In this document: positions 41,145 to 50,011 of the stretch, piece by piece
Position numbering within the stretch: the first letter of the stretch is position 1
How the letters are laid out: each line of letters starts with the position of its first letter
Assembly: GCF_000347775.1 (NCBI RefSeq)
Contig: NZ_APAT01000003.1
Location: 16,302-80,301, forward strand
DNA from: Marinobacter santoriniensis NKSG1
Lineage (GTDB): Bacteria; Pseudomonadota; Gammaproteobacteria; Pseudomonadales; Oleiphilaceae
Length of the DNA: 64,000 bases
Reading direction: 5' to 3'
Program-made: the position numbers and the translations under genes
Notes under the pieces: generated by a model
The model's input: only the letters and a program-made list of their open reading frames with translations
Databases searched by the model: none
What the model was told of the DNA's origin: nothing

Positions 41145-42077
41145 TAAGGGCGCCTCGTCCAACCCGCCGAACCGACGGTAGAACTTGTCATTGGGCCCTG
41201 GCAGGGGGCCGGAGGCATTCTCGAGGGTTTCATCCAGCCACTGTTCCGCACGGGCGGAAATCTGTCGGTAAAGATTGCGGCAAAGCTGCTTGGCGCTGCG
41301 GCCCTCCCAGTCTCCGGGAAGCAGTTCGTCCGGGAGCAGCGGATCACGCAGCAGTATCTTCCGGTACTCGTGAATCAACAGAATCCGCAGTGTCAGACAC
41401 TCGGCCGGGGTGAGGTCGTCGTTGTTCTGAAGCTCACGCCAGACTGGCCGGAACTGGGCCAGGAAGCGGCGGTAACGTCCGCCCAGCTCGTCCAGATTCC
41501 AGCTTTCGCGCACCTGAAGCCGCAGTGCTTTTGAGCTCTTCTGCTCAATCGGAACGGTTTCCATCACGATGGTGTCGTCCAGTGCGCCCCATTCCTGCAG
41601 CAGTGGCAGCAATTCGTTTCGGGTGAAGCGCGGGTGTTCCATGACGCCGGGCGCCATGCTGCCGAAGCTGTGCCATTTGAGCTCTTCCCGAACCTTCTGT
41701 TTGAGCTCGGGGGACAGCTGGTTCAGGAATACCAGGCACCAACTGCCACTCCACTCCTTGGTGGACAGGCTGTATACGTGCTGGAACGCCTGCTCGAAAC
41801 GACGCAGGCCGGGGCCTGTGAGGCTGTAGTAGCTGCAGCGTCCGACTTTCTCCGTCTGCAGCCAGGATTCCTGGACGAGCCGGTATACCGAGGTGCGAAC
41901 CAGTCGCTGGCTGATGCCAATCGGCTCAACCAGTTTCATGAGGCTGCCCAGCCAGACGGTTCCACCCCTGGGCACAATGGCGTCGCCGTATATTGTAATA
42001 ATCAGAGAGCCGGCGCGCAGCGGCCTTTTCTTCTGGAAATTCGCGACGAGCTCTTCGAGCTGAGTTTTTGCGGACAT
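41109..42077 (-). CDS. paaX: phenylacetic acid degradation repressor PaaX
   Basis: 322-aa PaaX-family protein: N-terminal winged helix (GSLIITIYGDAIVPRGG through RTSVYRLVQESWL) and the large C-terminal PaaX domain. In E. coli PaaX represses the paa genes and is released by phenylacetyl-CoA. Here it is divergent from the ABC transporter operon and next to the catabolic genes, as expected. The last codons fall inside the terminator hairpin, an odd overlap that fixes the C-terminal sequence. Confidence 0.93.
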   Translation of the reverse strand: MSAKTQLEELVANFQKKRPLRAGSLIITIYGDAIVPRGGTVWLGSLMKLVEPIGISQRLVRTSVYRLVQESWLQTEKVGRCSYYSLTGPGLRRFEQAFQHVYSLSTKEWSGSWCLVFLNQLSPELKQKVREELKWHSFGSMAPGVMEHPRFTRNELLPLLQEWGALDDTIVMETVPIEQKSSKALRLQVRESWNLDELGGRYRRFLAQFRPVWRELQNNDDLTPAECLTLRILLIHEYRKILLRDPLLPDELLPGDWEGRSAKQLCRNLYRQISARAEQWLDETLENASGPLPGPNDKFYRRFGGLDEAPLNAENLTVAEPL

Positions 42078-42271
42078 ACTTCGAGTGCCATTTATAAGTG
42101 AGCGAAGTCAACAAACGGTATCGTTATTATGCGGTTCCTGAGTGTCAGGTAAAGCGCTCTGTTTGATCGCGCCATACTGGCACTTGCAGCCAAAGTCGAC
42201 TTTACTCTATGGGTACGTCAGGAAGTCACCTAAAACCGGTTGACAGTCTGGTTATGATACAATAACGTCTT

Positions 42272-42293
42272 TTGATATTCGTCAACGGTATCG
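42272..42293. promoter_or_regulatory. candidate PaaX operator in the paaX/transporter region
   Basis: TTGATATTCGTCAA (42272-42285) is followed by GGTATCG (42287-42293). Taking TGATAC at 42255-42260 with GTATCG at 42288-42293, the half sites are 27 bases apart, the same spacing as the TGATTC-N27-GAATCA arrangement reported for E. coli PaaX. Related sequences occur before paaA and paaG. Confidence 0.45.
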
Positions 42294-42319
42294 AATTATA
42301 TCGAAGGCGAAAAGATAGG

Positions 42320-42430
42320 ATGGTTGCAATCAGGGATGAGTTCGCAGAAAACAAACTGACAATGAACGAAAGCAAACGTCATATGACACAAGAGACAGTG
42401 GCCTGCTTTCGAACGCTGTTTTACTTCTGA
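42320..42430 (+). CDS. possible 36-aa leader peptide
   Basis: Open frame MVAIRDEFAENKLTMNESKR... ending CFRTLFYF and a TGA, located between the candidate operator and the binding-protein gene. AAGGCG lies ten bases before the ATG. Four of the last seven residues are Phe or Tyr, which recalls attenuation leaders, but no terminator/antiterminator pair is evident before the next gene. It may be a chance frame. Confidence 0.2.
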   Translation: MVAIRDEFAENKLTMNESKRHMTQETVACFRTLFYF

Positions 42431-42481
42431 GCAATGATCGGGGGTAACTCAGGCCCCACTCAATTCGGGAGAACAAAAACA

Positions 42482-43642
42482 ATGCTTAAGACATTTATGC
42501 GTCGAGCTGGAAAATTTGCGGCCATCGCGGCCGCCGGCCTGGTGATGAGCGCCAGCGTCCAGGCTGCCGAACCGATCAAGATCGGTTCTTTCCTGTCTGT
42601 GACCGGTCCCGCCTCTTTCCTGGGCGATCCGGAACTGAAAACCCTCCAGATGTATGTTGACAAGATCAACGAAGACGGCGGCGTCCTTGGGCGTCAGCTG
42701 GAACTGATTCACTACGATGACGTGGGCAACGCCTCGTCCGCCCGTAACTTCGCCAGCCGTCTGATCCGCTCAGACCAGGTGGATATCATCGTTGGCGGCA
42801 GCACCACGGGTGCGACCATGGCGGCCGTGCCACTGGTCGAGCAGGCGAAAGTGCCGTTCATTTCCCTGGCGGGCGCTGTGGTTATCACCACTCCGGTCAA
42901 GGAGTGGGTCTTCAAGACACCGCAGACTGACCGCATGGCTGCCGAGCGTATCCTGACCGATATGAAGGATCGCGGATTCACCAAGATCGGCCTGATTTCC
43001 GGTACCGGTGGTTTCGGTGCATCCGGTCGTAAGCAGACCCTTGATGTCGCCAAGGATATGGGTATCGAGATTGTGGCGGACGAGACCTACAGCGGCTCGG
43101 ATACCGACATGACGGCCCAGCTGACCAACATCCGCAATACCGACGGTGTTCAGGCGGTTCTGAACTTCGGTTTCGGTCAGGGTCCTGCGATCGTGACCCG
43201 GAACTACGCCCAGCTGGGTATCAAATTGCCGTTCTACCAGTCCCACGGTGTGGCGTCTGACAGCTTCCTGAAGCTGGCCGGCGACTCCGCCGAAGGCCTG
43301 CGACTGCCGGCTTCGCCGCTGCTGGTTCCGAATGCCCTGCCGGACAGTGATCCGCAGAAGGCTGTGGTCCAGAACTACAAGTCCGAGTACGAAGCCCGTT
43401 GGGACTCCAAAGTGTCTACCTTCGGTGGCTATGCGTACGATGGTCTGATGCTGGCGGTGAAAGCCATTGAAGCGGCTGGCAGCACGGATCATGCGGCTGT
43501 TCGCGAAGCGCTTGAGAACATCAAGGGTTACGTAGGTGTTACCGGTGAGTTCAATATGTCTCCGGAAGACCACAACGGCCTCGACGCGGATTCCTTCCGC
43601 ATTCTGGAAGTCCAGAATGGCGACTGGAAACTGATCGACTAA
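42482..43642 (+). CDS. branched-chain amino acid-type ABC transporter substrate-binding protein
   Basis: Periplasmic type I binding protein (386 aa). A signal peptide (MLKTFMRRAGKFAAIAAAGL..., cleavage near ASVQA-AE) precedes a LivJ/K-like fold starting IKIGSFLSVTGPASFLG. GGGAG lies 11 bases before ATG 42482; the ATG at 42434 would spoil the signal peptide. First gene of a five-gene transporter operon embedded in the paa island, so phenylacetate or a related aromatic acid is a likely ligand; this is inference from context. Confidence 0.92.
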   Translation: MLKTFMRRAGKFAAIAAAGLVMSASVQAAEPIKIGSFLSVTGPASFLGDPELKTLQMYVDKINEDGGVLGRQLELIHYDDVGNASSARNFASRLIRSDQVDIIVGGSTTGATMAAVPLVEQAKVPFISLAGAVVITTPVKEWVFKTPQTDRMAAERILTDMKDRGFTKIGLISGTGGFGASGRKQTLDVAKDMGIEIVADETYSGSDTDMTAQLTNIRNTDGVQAVLNFGFGQGPAIVTRNYAQLGIKLPFYQSHGVASDSFLKLAGDSAEGLRLPASPLLVPNALPDSDPQKAVVQNYKSEYEARWDSKVSTFGGYAYDGLMLAVKAIEAAGSTDHAAVREALENIKGYVGVTGEFNMSPEDHNGLDADSFRILEVQNGDWKLID

Positions 43643-43663
43643 GTTCTCATTTATCTGTTCTAT

Positions 43664-43703
43664 GGCTGACCGTGCTCCCCGGTTCCGGGGAGGACCGTCA
43701 GCC
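43664..43703 (+). promoter_or_regulatory. intra-operon hairpin between binding protein and permease genes
   Basis: GGCTGAC (43664-43670) pairs with GTCAGCC (43697-43703), enclosing CTCCCCGG / CCGGGGAG around a TT loop. No T-run follows. Hairpins at this place often protect the binding-protein mRNA and lower permease expression. Confidence 0.5.
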
Positions 43704-43726
43704 AGTGTCTGACCGGTACCACGGCT

Positions 43727-44602
43727 ATGCTCTCTGAATTCTTACAATACCTCTTTACCGGGATTACTATTGGCGCCACTTATGCGCTGATTGCTCTCGG
43801 ATTCACCCTGATTTATAACGCGAGCCACGTCATCAACTTTGCCCAGGGCGAATTCCTGATGATTGGCGGTATGACCACCGTGTCACTCACCGCGATGGGC
43901 GTTCCCATGTTGCTGGCGATTATCCTGGCGGTCCTGCTCGCAGGCGTCTTCGGTATTCTTCTGCAGCGCTTTGCCATTGCTCCGGCCAAACAGGCCGACG
44001 TGGTTACGCTGATCATTATTACCATCGGCGCGTCAATTTTTATCCGTGGTCTGGCCCAGCTGGTCTGGGGCAAGGAATACCATGTCATGCCGAATTTCAG
44101 CAGTGACGAACCGATCCGGATTTTCGGGGCGGTGCTGAACAGCCAGAGCCTCTGGGTACTGGGTATTGGTGCGGTTCTGGTTGTGGCGCTGGTGCTGTTT
44201 TTTACCCGCACGCTGATCGGCAAGGCCATTTTGGCCACCTCCATGAACAAGGAAGCCGCTCGGCTGGTTGGTATCCGCACTCAGCTGGTTCTGATGCTGG
44301 CCTTCATGGTGTCGGCATTGCTTGGCTCCATTGCTGGTGTGGTCGTCGCGCCCATCACGTTCACCTCCTATGACATCGGCATCATGCTGGGACTCAAAGG
44401 CTTTGTTGCCGCCGCGATCGGTGGCCTGGGCAGCGGCGTGGGCGCGGTTGTGGGTGGCCTCCTGTTGGGTGTCGTCGAGGCGATGACCGCAGGCTACATC
44501 TCATCCGATTACAAGGACGCCGTCGCGTTCTCAATGATTCTGGTCGTGCTGTTCTTCATGCCACGCGGCTTGTTCGGCGCCAAGGTAGTGGAGAGGGTCT
44601 GA
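43727..44602 (+). CDS. livH: branched-chain-type ABC transporter permease LivH
   Basis: Inner-membrane permease of 291 aa with about eight helices. The family start GITIGATYALIALGFTLIYNASHVINFAQGEF and the loop GGLGSGVGAVVGGLLLGVVEA are typical of LivH. Its stop overlaps the livM start (TGATG). With LivM it forms the membrane channel; substrate is unknown but the paa context suggests an aromatic acid. Confidence 0.92.
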   Translation: MLSEFLQYLFTGITIGATYALIALGFTLIYNASHVINFAQGEFLMIGGMTTVSLTAMGVPMLLAIILAVLLAGVFGILLQRFAIAPAKQADVVTLIIITIGASIFIRGLAQLVWGKEYHVMPNFSSDEPIRIFGAVLNSQSLWVLGIGAVLVVALVLFFTRTLIGKAILATSMNKEAARLVGIRTQLVLMLAFMVSALLGSIAGVVVAPITFTSYDIGIMLGLKGFVAAAIGGLGSGVGAVVGGLLLGVVEAMTAGYISSDYKDAVAFSMILVVLFFMPRGLFGAKVVERV

Positions 44603-45609
44603 TGCTCAACCAGTTCATGCAATCCCGTTTGCGGGGGCTGATTGTCCTCGCCGTTATCCTGTATACGATTCCTGCGTTTCTGAGCAATCCGTTCCATTAT
44701 GACCTGGCTACCCAGATGGCGATCATTGCCGCAACCGTGGTCGGGTTGAACCTTCTGGTGGGCTTCGCCGGCCAGATCAGCCTGGGGCACGCCGGGTTTT
44801 TCGGGCTCGGCGCCTACTTCACCGGGATCATGACCGGAAACTATGGCTGGTCCGCCATTCCGGCACTGGTGGTCGGAGGGATCCTGGTGGGGATCCTGGC
44901 CTGGGTGGTCGGTCGTCCGATTCTGCGGCTCAAGGGCCACTACCTGTCGATGGCGACCCTGGCTGTCGGTTTCATCATTGCGATCGTCATCAATAACGAA
45001 AGTCAGATTACCGGTGGCCCAGATGGTATGCCGGTGCCGCCGTTCGATGTGTTTGGCTGGGAGCTGAGTCCCTTTGGTTCCTATTCCCTGTTCGGCATTG
45101 AACTGAACGGAAGCCAGGCCTGGTACCTGTTTGCAGCGGCTGTTCTTCTGGTGGCTGTCTGGCTGGCCCAGAACCTTATCGATTCGCCTATCGGGCGTGC
45201 ACTGCGCTCGGTCCACGGTTCTGAAGTGGCGGCTCGCGTCGTGGGCGTGAATACGGCCCGGTACAAGAGTCTCGTGTTCGTGATATCCGCGATCTATGCC
45301 AGCGTGATGGGTGGGCTCTATGCGCACTTCCAGGGGTTCATTACACCGGCCGTCGCCAGTTTCGATTTCTCCATCGTGCTGATCACCATGGTGGTCCTCG
45401 GCGGAATGGGGTCGACCATGGGAGTCATTCTGGGGGCGGTGGTCCTGAAGCTGCTGCCACAGGTACTGACCCACTTCCAGGAGATGGAAGCCGTGATGTT
45501 CGGTCTGATCCTGATGCTGACCATGATCTTCATGCCGAAAGGCCTGTTACCGACCTTGCAGATGGCTGTGAGCAAGCGGTTGAAGAAACGGGCAGGAGGT
45601 CAGGCATGA
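44602..45609 (+). CDS. livM: branched-chain-type ABC transporter permease LivM
   Basis: Second permease (335 aa, about nine to ten helices). Family segments GLNLLVGFAGQISLGHAGFFGLGAY and VLGGMGSTMGVILGAVVL are clear. It overlaps livG by four bases at its stop (ATGA), continuing the chain of coupled genes. Confidence 0.92.
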   Translation: MLNQFMQSRLRGLIVLAVILYTIPAFLSNPFHYDLATQMAIIAATVVGLNLLVGFAGQISLGHAGFFGLGAYFTGIMTGNYGWSAIPALVVGGILVGILAWVVGRPILRLKGHYLSMATLAVGFIIAIVINNESQITGGPDGMPVPPFDVFGWELSPFGSYSLFGIELNGSQAWYLFAAAVLLVAVWLAQNLIDSPIGRALRSVHGSEVAARVVGVNTARYKSLVFVISAIYASVMGGLYAHFQGFITPAVASFDFSIVLITMVVLGGMGSTMGVILGAVVLKLLPQVLTHFQEMEAVMFGLILMLTMIFMPKGLLPTLQMAVSKRLKKRAGGQA

Positions 45610-46364
45610 GCGCATTGATTGAAGTCAGCGGCCTGGACAAGGCTTTTGGTGGGGTTCACGCGGTCGAGGGCGTCAGCTTCTCGGTGGAAGCGGGGCAGGT
45701 GTACTCGGTCATCGGCCCGAACGGTGCCGGGAAAACCACGTTGTTCAACCTCATTTCCGGTATCTACACGCCCACGAAGGGTGAAATCCGGCTCAATGGT
45801 GAGAGTACCGACCGGCTGGAACCGAACCAGCTGGCGGAGCGGGGCATGTGCCGGACGTTCCAGCAGATGCAGATCTGCATGAACATGACGGCCATCGAAA
45901 ATGTCATGCTCGGTCGTCATCTCAAGCTCAAGAGTAACCTGTTCAGCACCCTGTTCCGCTTGCCCTCACTGCTGCGGGACGAAAAGTCCTGTCGCCAGCA
46001 TGCGCAGGATCTGATGGAGTTTGTCGGTTGTGGCGAGTACCTCGATACCGAGGCATCGGCCATGTCCTACGGCGCCCTCAAACGGCTGGAAATCGCCCGG
46101 GCACTGGCGGCCGAGCCGAAGGTCATCCTGCTGGACGAACCTGCGGCGGGCCTGAACGGCACAGAAACCGCGGCGCTGGAAGACCTGATCCGCAAGATTG
46201 CCGATCAGGGCACCACGGTGATGCTGGTTGAACACGACATGAAACTGGTCATGGGTATCTCCGACCGATTGCTGGTGCTCAACTACGGTCGAGTACTCGC
46301 CGAGGGTACCCCCGAAGAAATCCGGAACAATCCGGATGTGATCGCTGCCTATCTGGGTGGCTGA
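45606..46364 (+). CDS. livG: ABC transporter ATP-binding protein LivG
   Basis: Cytoplasmic ATPase of 252 aa with Walker A GPNGAGKTT, the signature region MSYGALKRLEIARALA and Walker B VILLDEPAAGLNG, then the LivG-type C terminus (GTPEEIRNNPDVIAAYLGG). The signature reads SYGALK instead of the usual SGGQ, a variant known in LivG proteins. It energises transport together with the downstream ATPase. Confidence 0.93.
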   Translation: MSALIEVSGLDKAFGGVHAVEGVSFSVEAGQVYSVIGPNGAGKTTLFNLISGIYTPTKGEIRLNGESTDRLEPNQLAERGMCRTFQQMQICMNMTAIENVMLGRHLKLKSNLFSTLFRLPSLLRDEKSCRQHAQDLMEFVGCGEYLDTEASAMSYGALKRLEIARALAAEPKVILLDEPAAGLNGTETAALEDLIRKIADQGTTVMLVEHDMKLVMGISDRLLVLNYGRVLAEGTPEEIRNNPDVIAAYLGG

Positions 46365-46381
46365 GCCAGGAGACATTTCAA

Positions 46382-47746
46382 ATGACAGAGCAACACACCG
46401 AAATGGCGCCTGCCCAGTCCCGCAGTGAGCAGGCTATTCGCACCATCGTGCATGAGCATCAGGCCCTCTGGCGGATCCTGGATCTGCTGGACCAGCTCCT
46501 GAGCGACATGAACGTCAACGAGCAACGTCCGGATGAGCGGCTGCTCGACCGGATCTTCGATTACATTCAGCATTTTTCCCAGCGGGTGCACAGCACCCCG
46601 ACGGACATCGAGCTGTACAAGCGCCTGGGAGAGAAATCACCGGAGACGGTGCCTCTGCTGGAAAAGCTGGCGCGGGGCTACGTGATTGGTCACGAGAAGC
46701 TTCTGGAGCTGCGCCGCTTGCTGGCGTTCTGCATGGAAAACTGGCCGCAAGGCCGGGAAGAGTTCAGTCACGCGCTGGCTCGATTCACCGAGGCGCTGCG
46801 CAAGCATATCCGCAAGGAAGAGGGCGTGGTGATTCCCCGCGCCCGAAAATTGCTGTCTGCCGAGGATTGGGAGCAGATTGTCGAAGCGCGGGACGTGGAG
46901 AACGATCCTCTCTTTGGTGAGCGGGTCCGTGAGGAATTCCGGGAATTGCGTCACCAGATCATCAGTTACACCCCGGAACGGCTCGGCGGCCTGGGCCTGA
47001 AACACGAGGAACGGGTCAGTGCGCCCCACGCACGCCAGGAAATGCTGGCGATCAAGGGGCTGGCCACATCCTATGGCCAGATTGAAGTGCTCCACGACAT
47101 CGATGTGCACATCAACAGCGGCGAGATCGTATCGCTGGTGGGCGCCAACGGTGCCGGCAAGTCTACCCTGTTGATGAGCATTTCCGGGCTCCAGCCGATG
47201 GAGCGCGGCAGCATGGTGTTCGAAGGCAAGGACCTGGGCAAGGTCTCGGCGGACCAGAGGGTGGCGCAGGGCATTGTTCAGGTGCCGGAAGGGCGCCAGG
47301 TGTTCAAGGACCTCTCGGTGCAGGATAATCTGCTGCTGGGGGCCTACACCCGTGGCCGCTCCCCGGAGGTGATGGATGATCTGGAGCGGATGTACACCAA
47401 GTTCCCAATTTTGCGCCAGAAACGCCATAACCTGGCGGGTGAACTGTCCGGCGGTCAGCAGCAGATGCTGGCGATGGGGCGTGCTTTGATGGCCCGGCCG
47501 CGCCTGCTTCTGCTCGACGAACCGAGCATGGGGCTGGCTCCGCTGATCATCGAGGAGATCTTCGACATCATCAAGGAACTCAAGGAAGAGGGCATTACCA
47601 TTTTCCTGGTGGAACAGAATGCCTCTCAGGCCCTGGCGCTGGCGGATCGCGGTTACGTGCTCGAAACCGGTCAGGTGGTGATCGAAGGTACAGGTCGCGA
47701 GCTGCTGAGCAACGAGAAGGTTCGTGAGGCCTATCTGGGGATGTAA
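46382..47746 (+). CDS. livF: hemerythrin-like domain fused to LivF-type ABC ATPase
   Basis: 454 aa instead of the usual 235 or so. Residues about 15-165 form a four-helix hemerythrin/HHE-like domain: candidate metal ligands His26, His70, His104, His142 and Glu146 (HIRKEE). The position equivalent to the helix-2 glutamate is Thr74. From about residue 221 a complete LivF ATPase follows with Walker A GANGAGKST (254-262), LSGGQQQ and LLLLDEPSMGLAP. One uninterrupted frame, 17 bases after livG, so the fusion is not a frame artefact within the window. The HHE part might sense oxygen or NO, or iron; this is inference. Confidence 0.88.
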   Translation: MTEQHTEMAPAQSRSEQAIRTIVHEHQALWRILDLLDQLLSDMNVNEQRPDERLLDRIFDYIQHFSQRVHSTPTDIELYKRLGEKSPETVPLLEKLARGYVIGHEKLLELRRLLAFCMENWPQGREEFSHALARFTEALRKHIRKEEGVVIPRARKLLSAEDWEQIVEARDVENDPLFGERVREEFRELRHQIISYTPERLGGLGLKHEERVSAPHARQEMLAIKGLATSYGQIEVLHDIDVHINSGEIVSLVGANGAGKSTLLMSISGLQPMERGSMVFEGKDLGKVSADQRVAQGIVQVPEGRQVFKDLSVQDNLLLGAYTRGRSPEVMDDLERMYTKFPILRQKRHNLAGELSGGQQQMLAMGRALMARPRLLLLDEPSMGLAPLIIEEIFDIIKELKEEGITIFLVEQNASQALALADRGYVLETGQVVIEGTGRELLSNEKVREAYLGM

Positions 47747-47777
47747 TCTGGCACCGGAATGATTCGTCTCGCAGAAA

Positions 47778-47810
47778 AAAGGGGGACAGGCCAAAAGCCT
47801 GTCCCCCTTT
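47778..47810. terminator. bidirectional terminator between livF and paaZ
   Basis: AAAGGGGGACAGGC and GCCTGTCCCCCTTT form a perfect 14-base-pair stem with a CAAAA loop, flanked by A-rich and T-rich ends. It closes the transporter operon and the opposing paaABCDEZ operon. Confidence 0.85.
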
Positions 47811-47869
47811 AATTTGCCTCCGCTCCGGCCTCCCGGGTCCAACAGGAGGCAGGCCGGATGAGCCCCGGT

Positions 47870-49915
47870 TTACTGGGGCTTTTTGGCAACCAGTGTCAGG
47901 ATGTCGTAGCTCGCAACCAGTTCGTCGTTCTGGTTGTGAACCTGAACATCCCAGACCACCACACCTTGCGGGTGGCCGTCCGGTGATGTTCGACCCTGAT
48001 CGATCTTGCGCTTGCAGGTCAGGCGGGCCCGGATGGTGTCTCCGGGTGCGACCGGCTCGATGAAACGCAGCGTGTCCAGGCCGTAGTTCGCCAGAACCGG
48101 GCCTTCGCCCGGCGAAACGAACAGGCCGGCCGCCGCGGACAGCACGAAGTAGCCGTGGGCAATACGCTTGCCGAACTGGGAATTCCGCGCAGCGATTTCA
48201 TCGAAATGCATGTAGAAGTGATCGCCGGACAGGCAACCAAAGTTGACGATGTCCGCTTCGGTCACGGTGCGCCGGTGTGTCAGCAGGGACTCGTTGATCT
48301 GCAGGTCCTCGAAGTGACGACGGAACGGGTGCACTTCGGTCTCGATCACGTTGGCGCCGCGCACATATTCGCGGGTAACGGCTGCCAGCATGGTCGGGGA
48401 GCCCTGGATGGAGGTCCGCTGCAGGTAGTGATGGACCGCACGGATCCCGCCGAGTTCCTCACCGCCACCAGCGCGGCCCGGGCCACCATGCTTGAGCATG
48501 GGCAGGGGCGAGCCGTGACCGGTGGATTCCTTCGCGGCTTCGGCGTCCAGCAGATGCAGACGGCCGTGGAAGGCGGCCAGAAGGGGCGCAATCCTGCCGG
48601 CAGTGGCGGGATCGCGGGTGGTCAGGGTCGTGACCAGTGAGCCCCGGCCCATGGAGCAGAGCTCTACGGCATCTTCGATGGTGTCATAGGGAATCACGGT
48701 GGCGACCGGACCAAACGCTTCGATGTCGTGGGCGCCGCAGCCATTTTCCGGGTTCCGGCACAGCAGCAGGTGCGGTTCGATGAACGCGCCTTTGTCGGTA
48801 CCCTCGCCGGTCGGCTGGAAACTGCCGTCACCGCCGACAACCAGCTCACTGGTCTTCAGCAGTTCCTGAATGTTCGCCTTGACGTCTTCCAGCTGGTCGA
48901 TGGAGGCCAGGGCGCCCATGCGCACGCCTTCCACCGAAGGATCGCCGACAGTCACTTTCGACAGGCGCTCCTTCAGTTTTTCACAGACGGCATCCACCCG
49001 GTCCTTCGGTACCAGTACCCGACGGATCGCGGTACATTTCTGACCGGCCTTGGCCGTCATTTCGCGGCCCACTTCCTTCACGAAAATATCGAACTCTTCG
49101 TGTTCGGGGGTCACGTCCGGTGCCAGGATGGCGCTGTTCAGCGAGTCCGCTTCCGCGTTGAAAGGAATGGACTTGTTGATGATGTTCGGATGGTTGCGCA
49201 GCTTGCGAGCGGTTGCCGCAGAACCGGTAAAGGTGACCACGTCCTGCTCTTCGAGGTGATCGAACAGGTCGCCCGTGCTGCCGATGATCAGCTGCAGGCT
49301 GCCCTCGGGCAGAGCGCCGGAATCCTGCATCAGGCGAACCGCCAGTTCGGTCACGTAACAGGTGGATGTCGCCGGCTTGACGATGGACGGCATGCCCGCC
49401 AGGAAGGTGGGCGCGAATTTCTCGAGCATACCCCAGACCGGGAAGTTGTAGGCGTCAATGTGCAAGGCGACGCCGCCGCGGGGAACCAGGATGTGGGTTC
49501 CGGCAAAGTGGTTGTTCTTGCCCAGTGGCATGACGGGGCCTTCGTGTACCACGTTGCCGGACGGCAGTTCCCGGCGACCCATGCTGGCGTAGGAGAACAG
49601 CGTGCCGATGCCGCCATCGATATCGATGCCGTTATCGCCCTTGCTGGCACCGGTGTGCATGGACAGGGCGTAAAGTTCCTTCTTGTGTTCCTGCAGGTAC
49701 AGGGCCATGGCCTTCAGGGCCAGGGCGCGCTCCTGGAAATCCATGGCCATCAGGCTCTTGCCGCCGACCTTGCGACCGTATTCAGCGGCTTTCTTGAAAT
49801 CCAGGGTGTCGTCGTGGGTTTGCGCCACGATCTCGCCGTTGACGGCGCTGGGCAGGGCCTTGGCCGGCTTTTCACCGACCCACTGGCCGGCAATGAAACT
49901 TTTCAGGACTGACAT
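47870..49915 (-). CDS. paaZ: bifunctional oxepin-CoA hydrolase / 3-oxo-5,6-dehydrosuberyl-CoA semialdehyde dehydrogenase PaaZ
   Basis: 681-aa fusion, as in E. coli. The N-terminal about 520 residues are an aldehyde dehydrogenase with the catalytic cysteine in KAGQKCTAIRR and the glutamate in FNAEADSLN. The C-terminal part is an R-specific enoyl-CoA hydratase (MaoC) domain with the Asp/His pair in GDHFYMHFD. It hydrolyses oxepin-CoA and immediately oxidises the reactive aldehyde. It is the last gene of the paaABCDEZ operon, 96 bases after paaE. Confidence 0.96.
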   Translation of the reverse strand: MSVLKSFIAGQWVGEKPAKALPSAVNGEIVAQTHDDTLDFKKAAEYGRKVGGKSLMAMDFQERALALKAMALYLQEHKKELYALSMHTGASKGDNGIDIDGGIGTLFSYASMGRRELPSGNVVHEGPVMPLGKNNHFAGTHILVPRGGVALHIDAYNFPVWGMLEKFAPTFLAGMPSIVKPATSTCYVTELAVRLMQDSGALPEGSLQLIIGSTGDLFDHLEEQDVVTFTGSAATARKLRNHPNIINKSIPFNAEADSLNSAILAPDVTPEHEEFDIFVKEVGREMTAKAGQKCTAIRRVLVPKDRVDAVCEKLKERLSKVTVGDPSVEGVRMGALASIDQLEDVKANIQELLKTSELVVGGDGSFQPTGEGTDKGAFIEPHLLLCRNPENGCGAHDIEAFGPVATVIPYDTIEDAVELCSMGRGSLVTTLTTRDPATAGRIAPLLAAFHGRLHLLDAEAAKESTGHGSPLPMLKHGGPGRAGGGEELGGIRAVHHYLQRTSIQGSPTMLAAVTREYVRGANVIETEVHPFRRHFEDLQINESLLTHRRTVTEADIVNFGCLSGDHFYMHFDEIAARNSQFGKRIAHGYFVLSAAAGLFVSPGEGPVLANYGLDTLRFIEPVAPGDTIRARLTCKRKIDQGRTSPDGHPQGVVVWDVQVHNQNDELVASYDILTLVAKKPQ

Positions 49916-50011
49916 GGGAAACTCCGTTCGTTTCTGAAAACGCTAAGGCAAGTCCTGCGGTAACAGGACTTGCCTTTGTCGGGTCTTACTGTGTGGTCGT
50001 CAAAGAACGAG

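Larger units (their letters stand above)
42078..42481. other. divergent paaX / transporter control region
   Basis: A 404-base AT-richer interval. It holds GGTATCG sites at 42117 and 42287, TGATAC at 42255, a palindrome at 42272-42285 and a 36-codon open frame at 42320-42430. No gene recognised by homology is present. Confidence 0.6.

Noticed and set aside
42255..42300. A full sigma70 promoter for the transporter operon at the TTGATA palindrome
   Set aside because: A -35-like TTGATA is present but no convincing -10 at 16-18 bases; reported only as operator candidate.
48728..49912. 394-codon + strand frame opposite paaZ
   Set aside because: Antisense shadow of PaaZ, which has complete catalytic motifs.
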